Shown here: one piece after another, positions 44,172 to 56,010 of the stretch
Numbering within the stretch: the first letter of the stretch is position 1
How the letters are laid out: every line of letters begins with the position of its first letter
Assembly (NCBI GenBank): GCA_015680685.1
Contig: MNCI01003750.1
Span: 185,714-249,713 of the forward strand
Length of the DNA stretch: 64,000 nucleotides
Reading direction: 5' to 3'
DNA from: Gnetum montanum
Taxonomy: Eukaryota > Streptophyta > Gnetopsida > Gnetales > Gnetaceae
Notes under the pieces: generated by a model
What the model was told of the DNA's origin: nothing
What the model saw: the letters and a program-made list of their open reading frames with translations, nothing else
Databases searched by the model: none
Program-made: the position numbers and the translations under genes

Positions 44172-44850
44172 AATGTCTAAACTGATGTTGAAGTGTGCCA
44201 TAATGATGCTTATAGGATATTGAGAAGCTTATAAACCTAGGGAATATTGCTAAATATCAAACTTGGTGATCTTGGAATGATGTTGACAAACGAAGGGTGA
44301 TTTTCATGCTAGCATCAATGTTATTTGTCATACTTAGAAAAATTTTACAATCATAACCATCAAAACTACCTTCAAATCTACTAAAATTGATGTTTGGTCC
44401 CTAGGAACTAATGCTGATCGGTTGTAAAATAGCCTAAGGAGCTAAGACTAAGGCCAAAATGTAGTTTAGAAATGTTGTGGAGGAGATGGAGGTGATGATG
44501 TAGGTGCTAATGCTAACACTAGCATTAGCATCAGTGTTAACTACATACTTAGAAAAATTTTAATTCTCAAGGTCCTAGGTCAACTTGGCAAAAATGCCAA
44601 GATTTGATGCTTGCCAAGTAGAGACTGTTGTGAATGAGTTATTTGGGGTTCCTATAGGGTTGAAATGAAGATCAAAAGATAATTTTATGAGAGGTGATGT
44701 AGACAAGATGGTCTAGGTTTAATGCTAGTGCTACATCAACATTAACATCAACATCAACTCAGGATGTTAGAAAAATTTTTGTTTCTAAACTTTTTAAGAT
44801 TACAAAAAAGTTATGCTCATACATTGGGTTATGAGTTAGGATGATCCCTA
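44172..44850. repeat. three diverged ~215-bp tandem units
   Basis: The word (T)TTAGAAAAATTTT recurs at 44334, 44549 and 44767, each time preceded by a GCTA/ACACTAGC/AACATTAAC-type cluster. The middle unit holds GCTAATGCTA-ACAC-TAGCATTAGC, a perfect 10-bp stem with a 4-base loop near 44507-44530. Confidence 0.65.
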
Positions 44851-44953
44851 AAGGCCTCCAAAGGCTAGAAATGTATCCTATGATGTTGTTTTTGAGGGTT
44901 CTTTCACTCAAACTTGTATGAGATAACATCAAAACCACACTTAGTCTTGATCA

Positions 44954-45274
44954 TTGGTAAACCAAAAAGTGGATACAACACTTCCTACTTGCTTGATCGT
45001 AGGTGGTCTTAAGGGAAACATTATAGCTCAAGTAGGTAGGACTCCTAACCTTATGTTCTTTTCTCATTCTTTGACTTTGGTATTGCCTCCTCACTCTCCA
45101 CCTTTTAGAGCACTTGTTGGCTCACAAGTTAACTTGCCAATGCATTTCACCACAAATAGTGATTTGAAAGTGGAAGTTCTAATTACCCTCAATGTGCGTA
45201 ATGGCTTCACAAACTCACAACCCTCACAAAGGTCAAAATTCCTTACTAGTCTCATTCCAATCGACCCAACATGA
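44954..45274 (+). other. unrecognised 106-aa open frame
   Basis: Contains TLPTCLIVGGLKGNIIAQV and SLTLVLPPHSPPFRALVGSQ but no domain I can name. Ends just before a T-run and an N (45321). Probably retroelement-derived or chance. Confidence 0.25.
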
Positions 45275-45280
45275 TATTTT

Positions 45281-45281
<1 letters not shown>

Positions 45282-45317
<36 letters not shown>

Positions 45318-45321
45318 CCCN
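45282..45321 (+). repeat. poly(T) run next to an N
   Basis: About 34 T, then CCC and N. Could be a poly(A) tail of a minus-strand retroposon whose body is lost in the gap. Confidence 0.7.
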
Positions 45322-46099
45322 AAAGGAGTCATATGTAAAGAATTTTACTGATCCATCCCTTTTTGATTTGGTTCAAGATCAAGCTATCTTGACAAAATTA
45401 CTCTATTTTGGGTTCTCTAGGTTACAAACTAACAAGTAAGAAATGGTTTCTAAGACTTAGGCTTTAATCCTGACCCCTCCAAGAACTCTCCCATTACATC
45501 TAGATGGTATCAGTTTGGGGCAATGGCTCCTAAAGTTTATTTAGCTTGGAGATCACGTGTAATCTCTTTGGTGGGAGCTACATTCATTAGTGTGGGGGAT
45601 TGAATTGCTACACTTCTTTATTTCTTCCATCAACGACTCCACAGTAAGTAGCTATGATGAGGATGAGGGAGGCAAAGGAAAATACATTAGGCATCCTTCC
45701 TACTAACATGACCACTTTGTAGTTTGATAATGATGGCATAACTCTTTTCTTTAACTCCAATCCCACACTACAACTCCAAGGAAATGAAAATGACATGGTG
45801 GTAAAAGGATGTCACTTATCTTTGATCAATCACATGTTGATTAATGGTCTCATGTTAGCTTTTGGTTGTTCAAATGATTTTTTTTCCCTTTGGAATTAAT
45901 AAGTTGGGACCAAATGTTTTTTGCCAATCATGATGCTTGATAGCAAACTAAGTTTATTGGTTTGAATTTTATTGACATATCATGGATCTTTTTTATGTAC
46001 TTGCTAGAAGAAGTTTGTAAGAAGTTGTGGTGCATTGGGCGAATTTTATTCCACCAGGAATGTTTTTTGGTACACCTATTTGTAACTCTTGTTTGGGGG

Positions 46100-46262
46100 A
46101 GCTATGGGGTGGGGGTATTAGAACACTAAAATAATTGTAATATAGGTACACCCCAAGATATATAGTGCAATTAGAACTTTATAACTTAGTATTGTCCACT
46201 ACAATCAAACCCATGACTTGGAACTTTCAAAGCAAGAATCCTACCATTAGGCTAACATCTCA
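46100..46262 (-). mobile_element. tRNA-derived SINE copy
   Basis: Minus-strand A-box TTAGCCTAATGG (46244-46255) and B-box GGGTTTGATTGT (46201-46212), then ACTAAGTTATAAAG and CACTATATATCTTGGGG. Same layout as the 39.2-kb copy. Confidence 0.65.
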
Positions 46263-47897
46263 TTTTTACTATAACATATTTTGGAATTTTCTAACAGTAA
46301 TATAACTAACTGGTTTATTTTCTTAAGAAAAAAAATGTCTTAGGAGTGGTCATCTAAAAACCTCAGCAATAGGGGGTAGTCCCATGAAAGAAAATTACGA
46401 CAACAAAAATGAGTTATTAAAAATATTAATGTAATAGTAACTTTAAAACAAGATTAAAAACATGTTAAAAGAATGTTTTAAAGAGATGACAAAATGAGGC
46501 ACAAGTATAAAAAATCAATTAAGCAAAACATTATAGTTAGCAAACATGATGAAACAAAATATCTATACATAACTATTAAAATATTCATGAGAGCACTAAT
46601 TAGTAGAATAAGAATGAGATTGCATCACTTTTGAATTGAAGTAGAAAGATGAAATAATGTGTAACATCTAGATAGAATATGTTGATTGTGTTTACTACAA
46701 GTAGTAGAAGATGAAAAATATATGTTATTAGAATGTTGTGAAATAAATTTCTTCAAAATAAAATGAAAAATCTATATTCAATCTTTATATGACTTATTCA
46801 AGCTACTAGTTTTAGTTTTAGGGAATTATATAGAACACGTATTTAAGTTATATGGCTATTAAACACATTTATTATACTCATGATTTATTATCACCAAATA
46901 ATATATTTTGCACAAGTTAATTTATCTAAAGATCCTTTAGGTCTATAATAAAATTTGAGGCAAATCTAAGATAATAAATGACAAACGTTAAAGGTTTAAA
47001 TAAAATAAAATAATTTGAATATCAAATAATATACTTAAGAAACCATTATACTTGCACCTAACCTAAACTTAGAAACCACAACAAAAAAGGCCATGATTTT
47101 TGAGATTTGCTAAAAGGACTAGAACTCAAAAACTCAAAGCACCTACATTAGTATCACCTATGCCACTGCGTGCTTGTGTACCACCTAACATCGACAACTA
47201 GTTCTCCATTCCTATTGTAACTTATAAGACATCAAATTTTTTTGATGTTTATGCCTTGTTGTAAGCCATAAATCAAGGGTAAATTAAGGGTTAGTCATTA
47301 ATTTGAAACCTCTAAATCTCATATATCATATTGTGTGCCAAATTTTCATTTGGCCCTACACGTAAGTTATAAATTATTATTATCAAGAATAAAACATTCA
47401 TTTATTCTTTTTAAGGAGTGGGGATGGCAATATTAGACTCCTTTCCCTATATCAGTTCTTCTATGTGTTTAGTATTAAATTTTATGCTACTTTAAATCAT
47501 ATTATACTCAAAAGTTTATCATAACTTATCATCATTCATCATCATCCCCTACTACTTCTAGATCATGGATGGTAGGTTATGTTCAGATTCTATTAGAGGG
47601 GTGTGCACCTTCACTTCATGATCATCAATTTATTGAGGATTATATTATTCCAAAGACCATTTACAATCATGAGTTAGATATCCAAACATCTGATTCACGA
47701 AGGTGTGGTTGAAAGATTATGATAGAACAATTTTGCAAGGATACCTTACCTTCAAGTAATACCTCCTATACCTAAGCTTACTAATTAAAGTATCATGAGT
47801 TGGTAGTATACTTATAAAAATTTAACTTAGTTAAGCCTTTTGACTTACTTTGATGTGTTTAATTTTGATAGGCTATATTAAGATATAATATAACATT
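46263..47897. other. no recognisable gene
   Basis: Very AT-rich flank left of the gypsy 5' LTR. The short frame around 47570-47780 shows no domain I can name. Confidence 0.5.
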
Positions 47898-48754
47898 TGA
47901 TGAACCACGATATCAGGGTTGTGATATCGCATCCGCGATATCAAGTTCGGGATATCAGAGCCTGCCAACCGATATTGAACATTCGATGTTGGAGCCTGTC
48001 TCGTCGCCTATAAATAAGAGGTAGGCACATTTGGTTTGGCAATAGGGTTAATTTAGTCTATGAGTCCCTTACCCAAACTCTTGCACTTTTCCCTTCTCAA
48101 AGTTAGAATTATTTGTGAGTGCCCACAGTAGGAGTCATAAAGCAATCAGATCTTTATTCAAGCATTGTGTACCTGAGCACACCTTGTGGCTGGAAATAAA
48201 GACGAACTTTGTGATAACCCTTGCAACATTCAGAATAGATTATCTCTTACCCTTCATGTTATTTACAGTTATTTAATGCTTTCTGTAGTTAATTAATGTT
48301 TTCTCTCTCACCCTGTTAATTCTCCCAAGTAAGCACACTTAGTACGACCACTTCGAGCATGTGTGGAACACTTGGTAACCTAATAACAATTAGTGTTTGG
48401 TAATCCCAGTAGTGCTACATTGGTTTAGGATGTGTACAACAAGTGGGAACGGATGCTAGTGTTAGGACTAGTTAAAGCATAGTTGATTAGTTAAATTTAA
48501 TTAATTACTTAATTATTTCACTTCTCCTTTTTTAGCACCAAGACATAGAACATAAAGATATATAAAAATCATATACCTCGAGTTTACTTAACGATACAAT
48601 TGTGCTATACAAGTGAGCTTGGGAAGATAATGATTAACTAACCCGTCTTAGTTCTATAAAGGCGCATAAGCACTTAGTCTTTGGAATTCGATCGGATTGT
48701 GCGCGAACGCTCGTATTCGTATGGTTGAGCATAGGGATACGTCACCACTCATCA
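47898..48754 (+). repeat. 5' LTR of the gypsy element
   Basis: 857 bp, TGATGAACC...CTCATCA. U3 is only 111 bp to TATAAATA (48009-48016) and carries GATATC words in decayed palindromes (GCGATATC, ATATCGC). The U5 end shares GCTCGTATTCGTATGGTTGA with the LTRs at 52341 and 43420 (minus). Confidence 0.9.
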
Positions 48755-48755
48755 T

Positions 48756-48774
48756 TGGCGCCGTTGTCGGGGAC
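48756..48774 (+). promoter_or_regulatory. primer binding site, tRNA-Asp
   Basis: TGGCGCCGTTGTCGGGGAC, one base after the LTR end. It is complementary to the 3' end of plant tRNA-Asp with one mismatch (TGGCGCCGTTGCCGGGGA expected). Confidence 0.92.
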
Positions 48775-48900
48775 TTTGTTGTTTATGTGCTAAATAAAAC
48801 TTAGGAAATCTTCCCATCATTGGAACAAACCCTTAGGGTTGGTTATTTTAAAATTATTAGAAAAGAGAAGAGAAAAGTGTCAAACATTGAAGAATTAATC

Positions 48901-50842
48901 ATGTCTCCTTCTTCTTACAAGAGTGTTTCACTACCTAGGTCTAACACAATGAATAATTGAAGGTGTAGTACACATGGTGACCCGCTAGTGCCCTAATAGT
49001 TTCATGTGGTATACATTCATCCCGATGAGTATATACCAAACTCTACCTTTATCCTCAACCAGGATGAACAACTGCGTTGGCATGATTTAGAAGGTAACAT
49101 AGTGTTACCTCCTAATCATTCAGTCCCAAGCATGCTTCTTCATGCTCTCACACGAATTATTATGCAACACTTACAGGCAGAGCACGTTGTGCATGAACAC
49201 AACTCGAGAGAGTATCAACCCATAGAGGCACAACGTCAAAGGGACTTACAACAGAAGAGACATCATAAATCTATGAAGGGGAATTGGTCGCTTGATGTCC
49301 CATATTTCATAGGTGAAAATGAGGGTGGTGAACTTGCCTCAGGAGGTCTTCCACACAATGATGTTCCTCTTGTTGACTTCGATCAAGGAGTTTTGTATCA
49401 GAATCTTCACTCAACTATCCATAACCTAGATTTTGGTACCAATAGACACAAAGGGTCCAAAAAAGGAACACGAACACATGACAAAGATGGACATTCTAAT
49501 TGTAATTGTGATCGAGGCCGCAACCACTAAAGAGAAGGAAGTAGGCACCATCATGGTGATGGTCCTCCTCCCTCTTCACCTCCATCATCTCCTTCCCCCT
49601 CTCCTTTAGGATCAGAATATAGTCGTAGAGGGAAAGACCCTAAGGATAATGGTAGGAAAAATAGAAATAATAGACAAAATAGTTGAGAAAGGGGATGAGG
49701 GCATTCTACAGAAACACACCGCAAAAGGAGGGAGAGTAGGGAACAACATAGGCATCATAGACATCATAGAGAATATGATCACAATGAACCCCTACTCACT
49801 AGCCAAAGTATGCTAGATATAATTGAGGTTGTGAGAATCCCAACAAGGCACTAAAAAGATAGTAGGATCAAAAGATTGGACATGAACAATATCCCACAAT
49901 TTGAAGGGGGATACAACACTGATCCTCAAAATCATTTGCAAGCATTTCATAATGCATGTGCCTTGCAAAACATAGAAAACGAGTGGTAAAAATTCAAGTT
50001 GTTTCCATGGACATTGATCAAGGAAGCGGAAAGCTGGTACCGGTCCTTAGAACCAGAGTCCATTCGCCGATGGAGTACCATGTTAGAACTATTCAATGAT
50101 AAGTATCAAACATACTCTCGAGTGTCCAACCTCCGAAAGTAAATCCAAGGATGGAAAGAAGGAGGACATAAACCATTGGATGCTGCCATGGGTTGATATT
50201 ATGCATTGTTACACCATTTCCCATGCCATGGTTACTTGCAAAGGGAACAACTATGCCATCTCGTAGATGGGCTTAGGCACAAAACATGAAGAACCCTTAG
50301 GACTTATGTCCAAGGAAGGCTATTTGAGCTTAGGGTCCATCAAGTACAAAGATTGTTAGAGCAAGTTGCTAAAGAGGAAGGGGAGTTAAGGAAAAGAGAA
50401 AGTGCGGAAGAATATAACAGAGATCCTTCTCTCTGAAAGAAGGGAGTTAGATTTTGTGAGGATGAAGAAGAGTCACCACTTAAAGAGATGGTGAATAAGA
50501 AAACTTTGCCCATTTAGAAATTTGCATCCAAAGTATTGGCAAAGGTAGATCAAATGTGGGACTCCCTAGATAATAAATTTCAAATTGTTCTTAAAATAGT
50601 AGAGGAGTCTAGGGAACAAAGTAGTGATTGAGAAAGGAGAAAAAAGAGAGAAGCTAAATATGCACGTAACAAAGGTAAGGGTTAAAGTGACCATCATTGA
50701 AGAGGTTGTGGATTCAGATATAGACAATGATGGTGGATGTGAGATATGCCAATATGACCATACTAAGGGATGTTACCTTGTAATCTCACATTTGCAGGAA
50801 TTTTGGGTGTATGCACTCAACCCACGATTAAACAAAAGGTAA
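48901..50842 (+). pseudogene. gypsy gag, broken
   Basis: ATG at 48901 parallels the start of the second element (60237). The N-terminal part has VYIHPDEYIPNSTFILNQDE. The capsid-like retrotransposon gag domain has RLDMNNIPQFEGGYN, WYRSLEPESIRRWSTMLELF, YSRVSNLRK and a GYLQREQLCHLVDGL block. The C-terminus ends with CEICQYDHTKGC, a CX2CX3HX3C zinc-knuckle variant also present in the second element. Stops within (for example after MNN, and in IQ*KFK) break the frame. Confidence 0.8.
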
Positions 50843-51488
50843 ACACCCCGAAGGTTACCTTATCCTCAAGGTAACCCAAGGCAGTTCCACCAACCCTTGA
50901 CATATAATCTAAGTGAAACTCCACCACAACCAAATGAGCAATATCAACAATGGAAACACCCACAATCATGGGGAATGCCACCACCACGTTAATAGTACCC
51001 TTATTGTCAACCTAACCTGTATGGATACTACGTGTAGCAGCTGATCTCTCCATGTGAATCTACTGGTCACGTCACTCCTTAGCCTCACTACCAAGCCCAA
51101 GAGTACTATAGAACTCCTTTCTCCTAGGGGTGATGTTCCACAAATGAACTATCCTTCTCATCTGGCTGCATCTCTTCCACCCTTAGCTTCATTACCACAT
51201 GCTCCAGCTATGCAGGGTGAGCTCCTTCCCCAGCTGCAGTAATGTAATGCTACAAGGGCTGTTAATCCTCAATCTACTGTTAGTTCAGACAACCACACAA
51301 AGAAGAGACCTTTCTTTAGAACTAATAGTCCAACTAAGTCCTTACAACCACAAGCAACTAATCCTCCAAACGCCTCACCATCATTCGAATCTTCGGAACT
51401 CCCTTCAAACCAAAAACCACGTCGAACACATACGGTCATGTTGACTCATGTCATCACCAATTGGATTAAAGTTGGCCACCTGCCTAGG

Positions 51489-52384
51489 TGATGAGACGCG
51501 ATATGCACAAGCCACAATATCGCGTACGCGATATTGTGGCTGATGCGATATCGCGTACGCGATATCGCATCAGCCACAATATCGCGTACGCGATATTGTG
51601 GCTAATGCGATATCGCGTACGCGATATCGCAGTCCGCCGCCAAATCTATAAATAAAAGGCGACACTCCCCTCATTTCTCATCCTAGGCATAAAGTAGCGA
51701 AGCTCTGGCGGATTGATCACCTCAGAGATAGAATAATTTCCATGTGCCCACAGTAGGAGTCTCAAAGTGAACGGATCTTTATTCGAGCGAATTATACCTG
51801 AGCACATACTTGCGTGCGGCAATAAAGACAAACTTTCTGATAAACCTTGCAGCATGTGGACTAAGCTAAATAGGATTTAATTACTGTTGAGTGTTTAATT
51901 GCTTTCCTATATAATTAATCTCTCTTCACCTTTATCTCCTAGTAATGCGGAATGAGTACGATTTAATCATGAGCATTTAAGTGTGACTACTTGGTAACCC
52001 AGTAGTGTACCTAGGATTTGCGCTTGGTGATCCCAGTGGTAGTCATGCACGAAGTTCAGGATGTGTACAGATGATTAAGGGCGGATGCTCATCGCACTTA
52101 GGCTAGATTAGATTTCCTTACCATTTCCTCCTAGCTTAGCCTAGTTAATTTTACATTCCACTGCCTTCAGGAGTAACGTTAGAATTAGGAACACATCATA
52201 CACCTCATCTGGACTAAACCATACGTGACAAAGCTAATAACTAGTCCAGGTGGGAAGACAGTGAACTGCGACCTAACGCTAACTGTCTAGGTGCCCCAAC
52301 TAGTCCATCTGCGAAGTTCGACTGGATCGCGCGTACACGCTCGTATTCGTATGGTTGAGTGTAGGGGTACCTCGCCACTCATCA
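51489..52384 (+). mobile_element. solo LTR inserted between gag and protease
   Basis: 896 bp, TGATGAG...CTCATCA, flanked by exact 5-bp TSDs CTAGG (51484-51488, 52385-52389). Removing it and one TSD joins GHLPR to KFSNL in frame, matching the corresponding position of the second element. TATAAATA at 51647-51654. Its U3 holds the palindrome array listed separately. LTR-LTR recombination of a full element is the usual origin of such a solo LTR. Confidence 0.95.
51510..51631. promoter_or_regulatory. palindrome array in LTR U3, including a 94-bp perfect palindrome
   Basis: Four head-to-tail self-complementary units, each centred on CGCGTACGCG: A (51511-51540, arms GCCACAATATCGCG/CGCGATATTGTGGC), B (51541-51572, arms TGATGCGATATCGCG/CGCGATATCGCATCA), A again (51573-51602), then a 26-bp form of B (51606-51631). 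A-B-A plus one flanking base pair makes 51510-51603 perfectly self-complementary. The array ends 15 bp before the TATA box. Confidence 0.97.
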
Positions 52385-52389
52385 CTAGG

Positions 52390-52932
52390 AAATTTTCTAA
52401 TCTTGCAAGTTCTCTTATATATCTACAAATCACTAGGAATGAACTGTGCAAAGCTCTTTTGGATTCAGGTTCTGGTGTCAACTTAATCTCTCAAGAAATG
52501 TATAAAGCCTGGAACCCACCTCCACTAAAAAAGAGTAACATATGTTTAGAGCTAGCCGACCAGTCCATCATTGTTCCATTAGGACTAGTGGAGGACATCA
52601 TCACTACTATTTGTGGGTGATCGTATCTAGCCGACTTCATAGTGATTCAAGTTAGCAACGGAAAGGGGAACTTCCCAATCATAATGGGAAGAGCATGGTT
52701 AAGCACAATTGATGCACTCCTAGGAATACGTGATCTTTCCCTAGAAATATCAAAGGAAAACACGTTTGAAAAGATCAAGAAGAAGAAACTTCCATGCATT
52801 GCATACAATGACACAGGGTGTAATTGTGTGCAGAGGTCCTGGTTTGTACAACGTTTAACATTACCTGCATGCAACCAGTATGCACAAGTAACCAACATAC
52901 AAAGATGCCTGTATGCAACAACCACAAGATAG
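52390..52932 (+). pseudogene. gypsy aspartic protease region
   Basis: Reads CKALLDSGSGVNLISQEMYK, with DSG as catalytic Asp motif (family DTG/DSG), then LELADQSIIVPLGLVEDI and FPIIMGRAWLSTIDALLGI (the ILGRP(F/W)L-like C-terminal motif). A TGA after TTICG interrupts. The same region is repeated at 62830-63177. Confidence 0.85.
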
Positions 52933-52983
52933 GAAGGCACCCAGTGGTTGATAGCTAACCAAGAGAGCAATTAAACTATATGC

Positions 52984-54600
52984 ATGGAACCAACTGAGGG
53001 TTTGACTTGCGCTTACATTGATAGCATAGATACATTAAAGCAAGTCCATCACCAACTTCCACGTCTCAACATTGAAAGTATCAATTGGGGGAAGTTGGAA
53101 ATCCCTGACAACTTTAAGCAAGAGCCCCTTGAGTTAAAAACATTACCCACCGGTATGGAGTATACATTTCTAAAAAATGAAAAACCAGTAATTATTAATG
53201 CTAAGCTCGCTCCTCAACAAAAAGAGAGATTGCTAGAAATGACAAACAAATGGTCAAAAGCCTTTGCTAGTCATATCCCGAATTAACTAGAATAGACCCT
53301 AGGATATGCCAGCATAGAATTTACATTGACCCCTCCATGATGCCTCGACGACAACCATAGAGGTGATTGAACCCAAAGCTGAAGCAAGTGGTTAAAGAAG
53401 AAATTGAACAACTTCTAAAAGTCGAGTTCATTTACCCCATTATTAATAGTGAATGGGTTAGTCCCTTAGTCATTGTGCCCAAAAAGGGAGGTAAATGGAG
53501 GGTGTGTATAGACTTTAGGCTACTAAACATGGCAAATTCAAAGACCACTTTCCATTGCCATTCGTCGACCAAGTCTTAGACACCATTGTAGAGCATCGCT
53601 ACTATAGTTTTCTGGATGGGTACAGTGGATACAACCAAATCCAAATAACACTAGAAGACCAAGCCAAGACTACATTTACAAGTCATTGGGGAACATTTGC
53701 ATATAGACAGATGTCATTTGGCTTGTGCAATGCCCCTGCAACATTTCAACATTTGGTTCTAAGTATCTTTCAGCAGTAAATAGGGAATGGTGTAGAGGTC
53801 TTCATGGACGATTTCTCCACCTACAGAACGAACTTCGATCAAGCATTGGACTTATTAGAGTAAGTACTAAAATGATGTGTTTAAACCAATTTAAGGCTCA
53901 ATTGGCAAAAAATCCATTTAATGGTCCAAGAAGGCATAGTATTAGGAAATAAGATTTTACAAATAGGGATAGAGGTAGACCCCAAAAAGATTAAAGTCAT
54001 CCAAGGAATCACACACCAACCTGAAACTGTAAAAGACACCTAATCATTCCTTGGACACACTGGCTATTATAGAAGATTCATTGAAAACCTTTCAAAGGTT
54101 GCAAAACCATTGGTTGAACTAACGAAAAAGGACGTACCCTTTGAATGGACTAGGGAATGTGAACTAGCTTTCCAAAACTTGAAGCAGAAGCTTGTAGAAA
54201 CACCTATTCTACAAGCTCTTGACTAGTCTAGACCATTCCACATAATGACTAACGTGTCCAACTATGCTCTAGGAGCCATACTTACATAGTTAGATAACCA
54301 GAAACGACCCTATTACATTCACTGTGCAAGTCGAAGTATTGCTGCTGCACAACTCAACTATACCACAATAGAAAAGGAATTAATGGTTGTGGTGTTTGCA
54401 CTAGATAAGTTTAGGCACTATGTATTGGGTTATATGGTATTTGTATACATAGACCATAATGCAATTCAGTTCCTACTGAATAAACCAATGGTGAGCCCTT
54501 GCATCATACGATGGCTCATAATCTTACAAGAGTTTGATCTTACGATGATAGATCATAAAGGCACTGAGAATGTTGTTGTTGATCATTTATCTTGGTTAAG
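52984..54600 (+). pseudogene. gypsy reverse transcriptase and RNase H, broken
   Basis: RT blocks: NPKLKQVVKEEIEQLLKVEF, SEWVSPLVIVPKKGGKWRVC, a frame change, DGYSGYNQIQI, TFTSHWGTFAYRQMSFGLCN (TFT...FGLCNAP) and VEVFMDDFSTY (catalytic FMDD, about 53798-53815). [13 protein letters not shown] follows. RNase H has PYYIHCASRSIAAAQLNYTT and EKELMVVVFALDKFRHYVLG (catalytic Glu in EKEL). Stops at several points, e.g. after FQQ and before SRPFH. Confidence 0.88.
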
Positions 54601-56010
54601 ATGGGACAACAAAGAGGATGAATATTCACTGTTTGATCACTTTTCTGATGAATTCCTCTTTGCAGGTGTAGTAAATAATCAATTAACCATGGAGACAAAT
54701 TGGTATAGTAGCATTCTTACTTATCTCCTTACACAAGAAACACCACAAGAGTTAGATGTTAAAAAGAAACAACAATTTCTACACCAAGTCAAGTATTTCA
54801 TAGAAATCAAATGGGCATCTTTATAAGGTATGCTCCGATGGCTTGGTTCGATGGTGTGTTCCCGATGTAGATCAATTACGAGTTCTTCAAGATGCTCATG
54901 AGGGTCCTTGTGGGGGTCATTATGCTGGGGGATGAATAGCCATTAAAATCTTGCTTGCAAGATATTATTGGCCTACATTGTTCTGGGACGCTAATCATTT
55001 CATCCAATCTTGTGAATTCTGCCAACATGATGGGGGAATGAATGCTAAAATGGAGGGTTCACAACAATGGATTCAACCTTTAGAACCCTTCAACATATGG
55101 GAAATTATTTTTATGGGGCCTATTACACCAATGTCCAATGGAAAAGCCTACATTGTTGTTGCTGTTGACTATTTCACAAAGTGGGCAGAAGCAGCCACTA
55201 TTACGGATTGTACATCATCTACCGCTACATGATTTGTTCAACAACAAATCGTTAACAGGTTTGGTGTGCCTCGTGCACTTATTTTTGACAATGGTACACA
55301 CTTTACAGGTGTGAATTTTTGAAAGTTGATGTAACACTTAGGAGTGGAACACAAGCTGACTACACCATATCACCCTCAAGTTAATGGTCAAGTTGCAGTT
55401 ACCAATAGGGAGATTACAAAAATATTGACATGAACCATTAGCAAATATAGGTGAGACTGGAGCAGCAAACTGAATGATGCTCTTTGGGCATGCCGCTCCA
55501 CATGGAAACTCCATATAGGTTACTCTCCCTATGAGTTAGTGTATGGTAAACTTCCAATGCTTCCTGTTCAAGCTAAGCTCTGTACACTATCTACGGCGTG
55601 TGATCTCAACCTTGACCTTAATCTAGCACAAAAAGAATAGTTGATGAACCTTAACTTGCTAGATGAAAATCGATTAGTCTCCCTATCATCTAACGAACTG
55701 CACAAGGCCTTTAACAAACAATGTCATAACCTAAGGATTAGGAAAGTTAAATATCAAACAGGTGATAAGGTTCTGTACTAGAATTCCACACATGTGCCAC
55801 AACGAACTAAATTTCAAACACTATGGGAAGGACATTATATTATTCATGAAACTTTTCCTTCAGGGGCCATGATGATTCACAAACCTGAGAGCCTAGATAA
55901 GAAATTATTGGTCAACATCCAACAAACCAAACCCTTCCATGAGCGTAAAACAACTAGTACTAATACTACCTTTGTTGGTGGACAACCTTTCTCCTTATTT
56001 CAGATCTCTT
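54601..56010 (+). pseudogene. gypsy integrase, broken
   Basis: HHCC zinc finger: HEGPCGGHYAGG then ARYYWPTLFWDANHFIQSCE with FCQH. Catalytic core: YIVVAVDYFTKWAEA (Asp), ALIFDNGTHFTG (Asp), [20 protein letters not shown] (Glu). The C-terminal part reads WRSTWK-type text, YSPYELVYGKLPMLPVQ and TLWEGHYIIHETFPSGAMMI. No chromodomain seen, in line with a non-chromovirus lineage. Several stops. Confidence 0.88.

Noticed and set aside
51489-51640. CRISPR-like or phage attachment array
   Set aside because: Units are palindromes without unique spacers, sit in an LTR U3 with TG...CA ends and TSDs, and the context is a plant genome.
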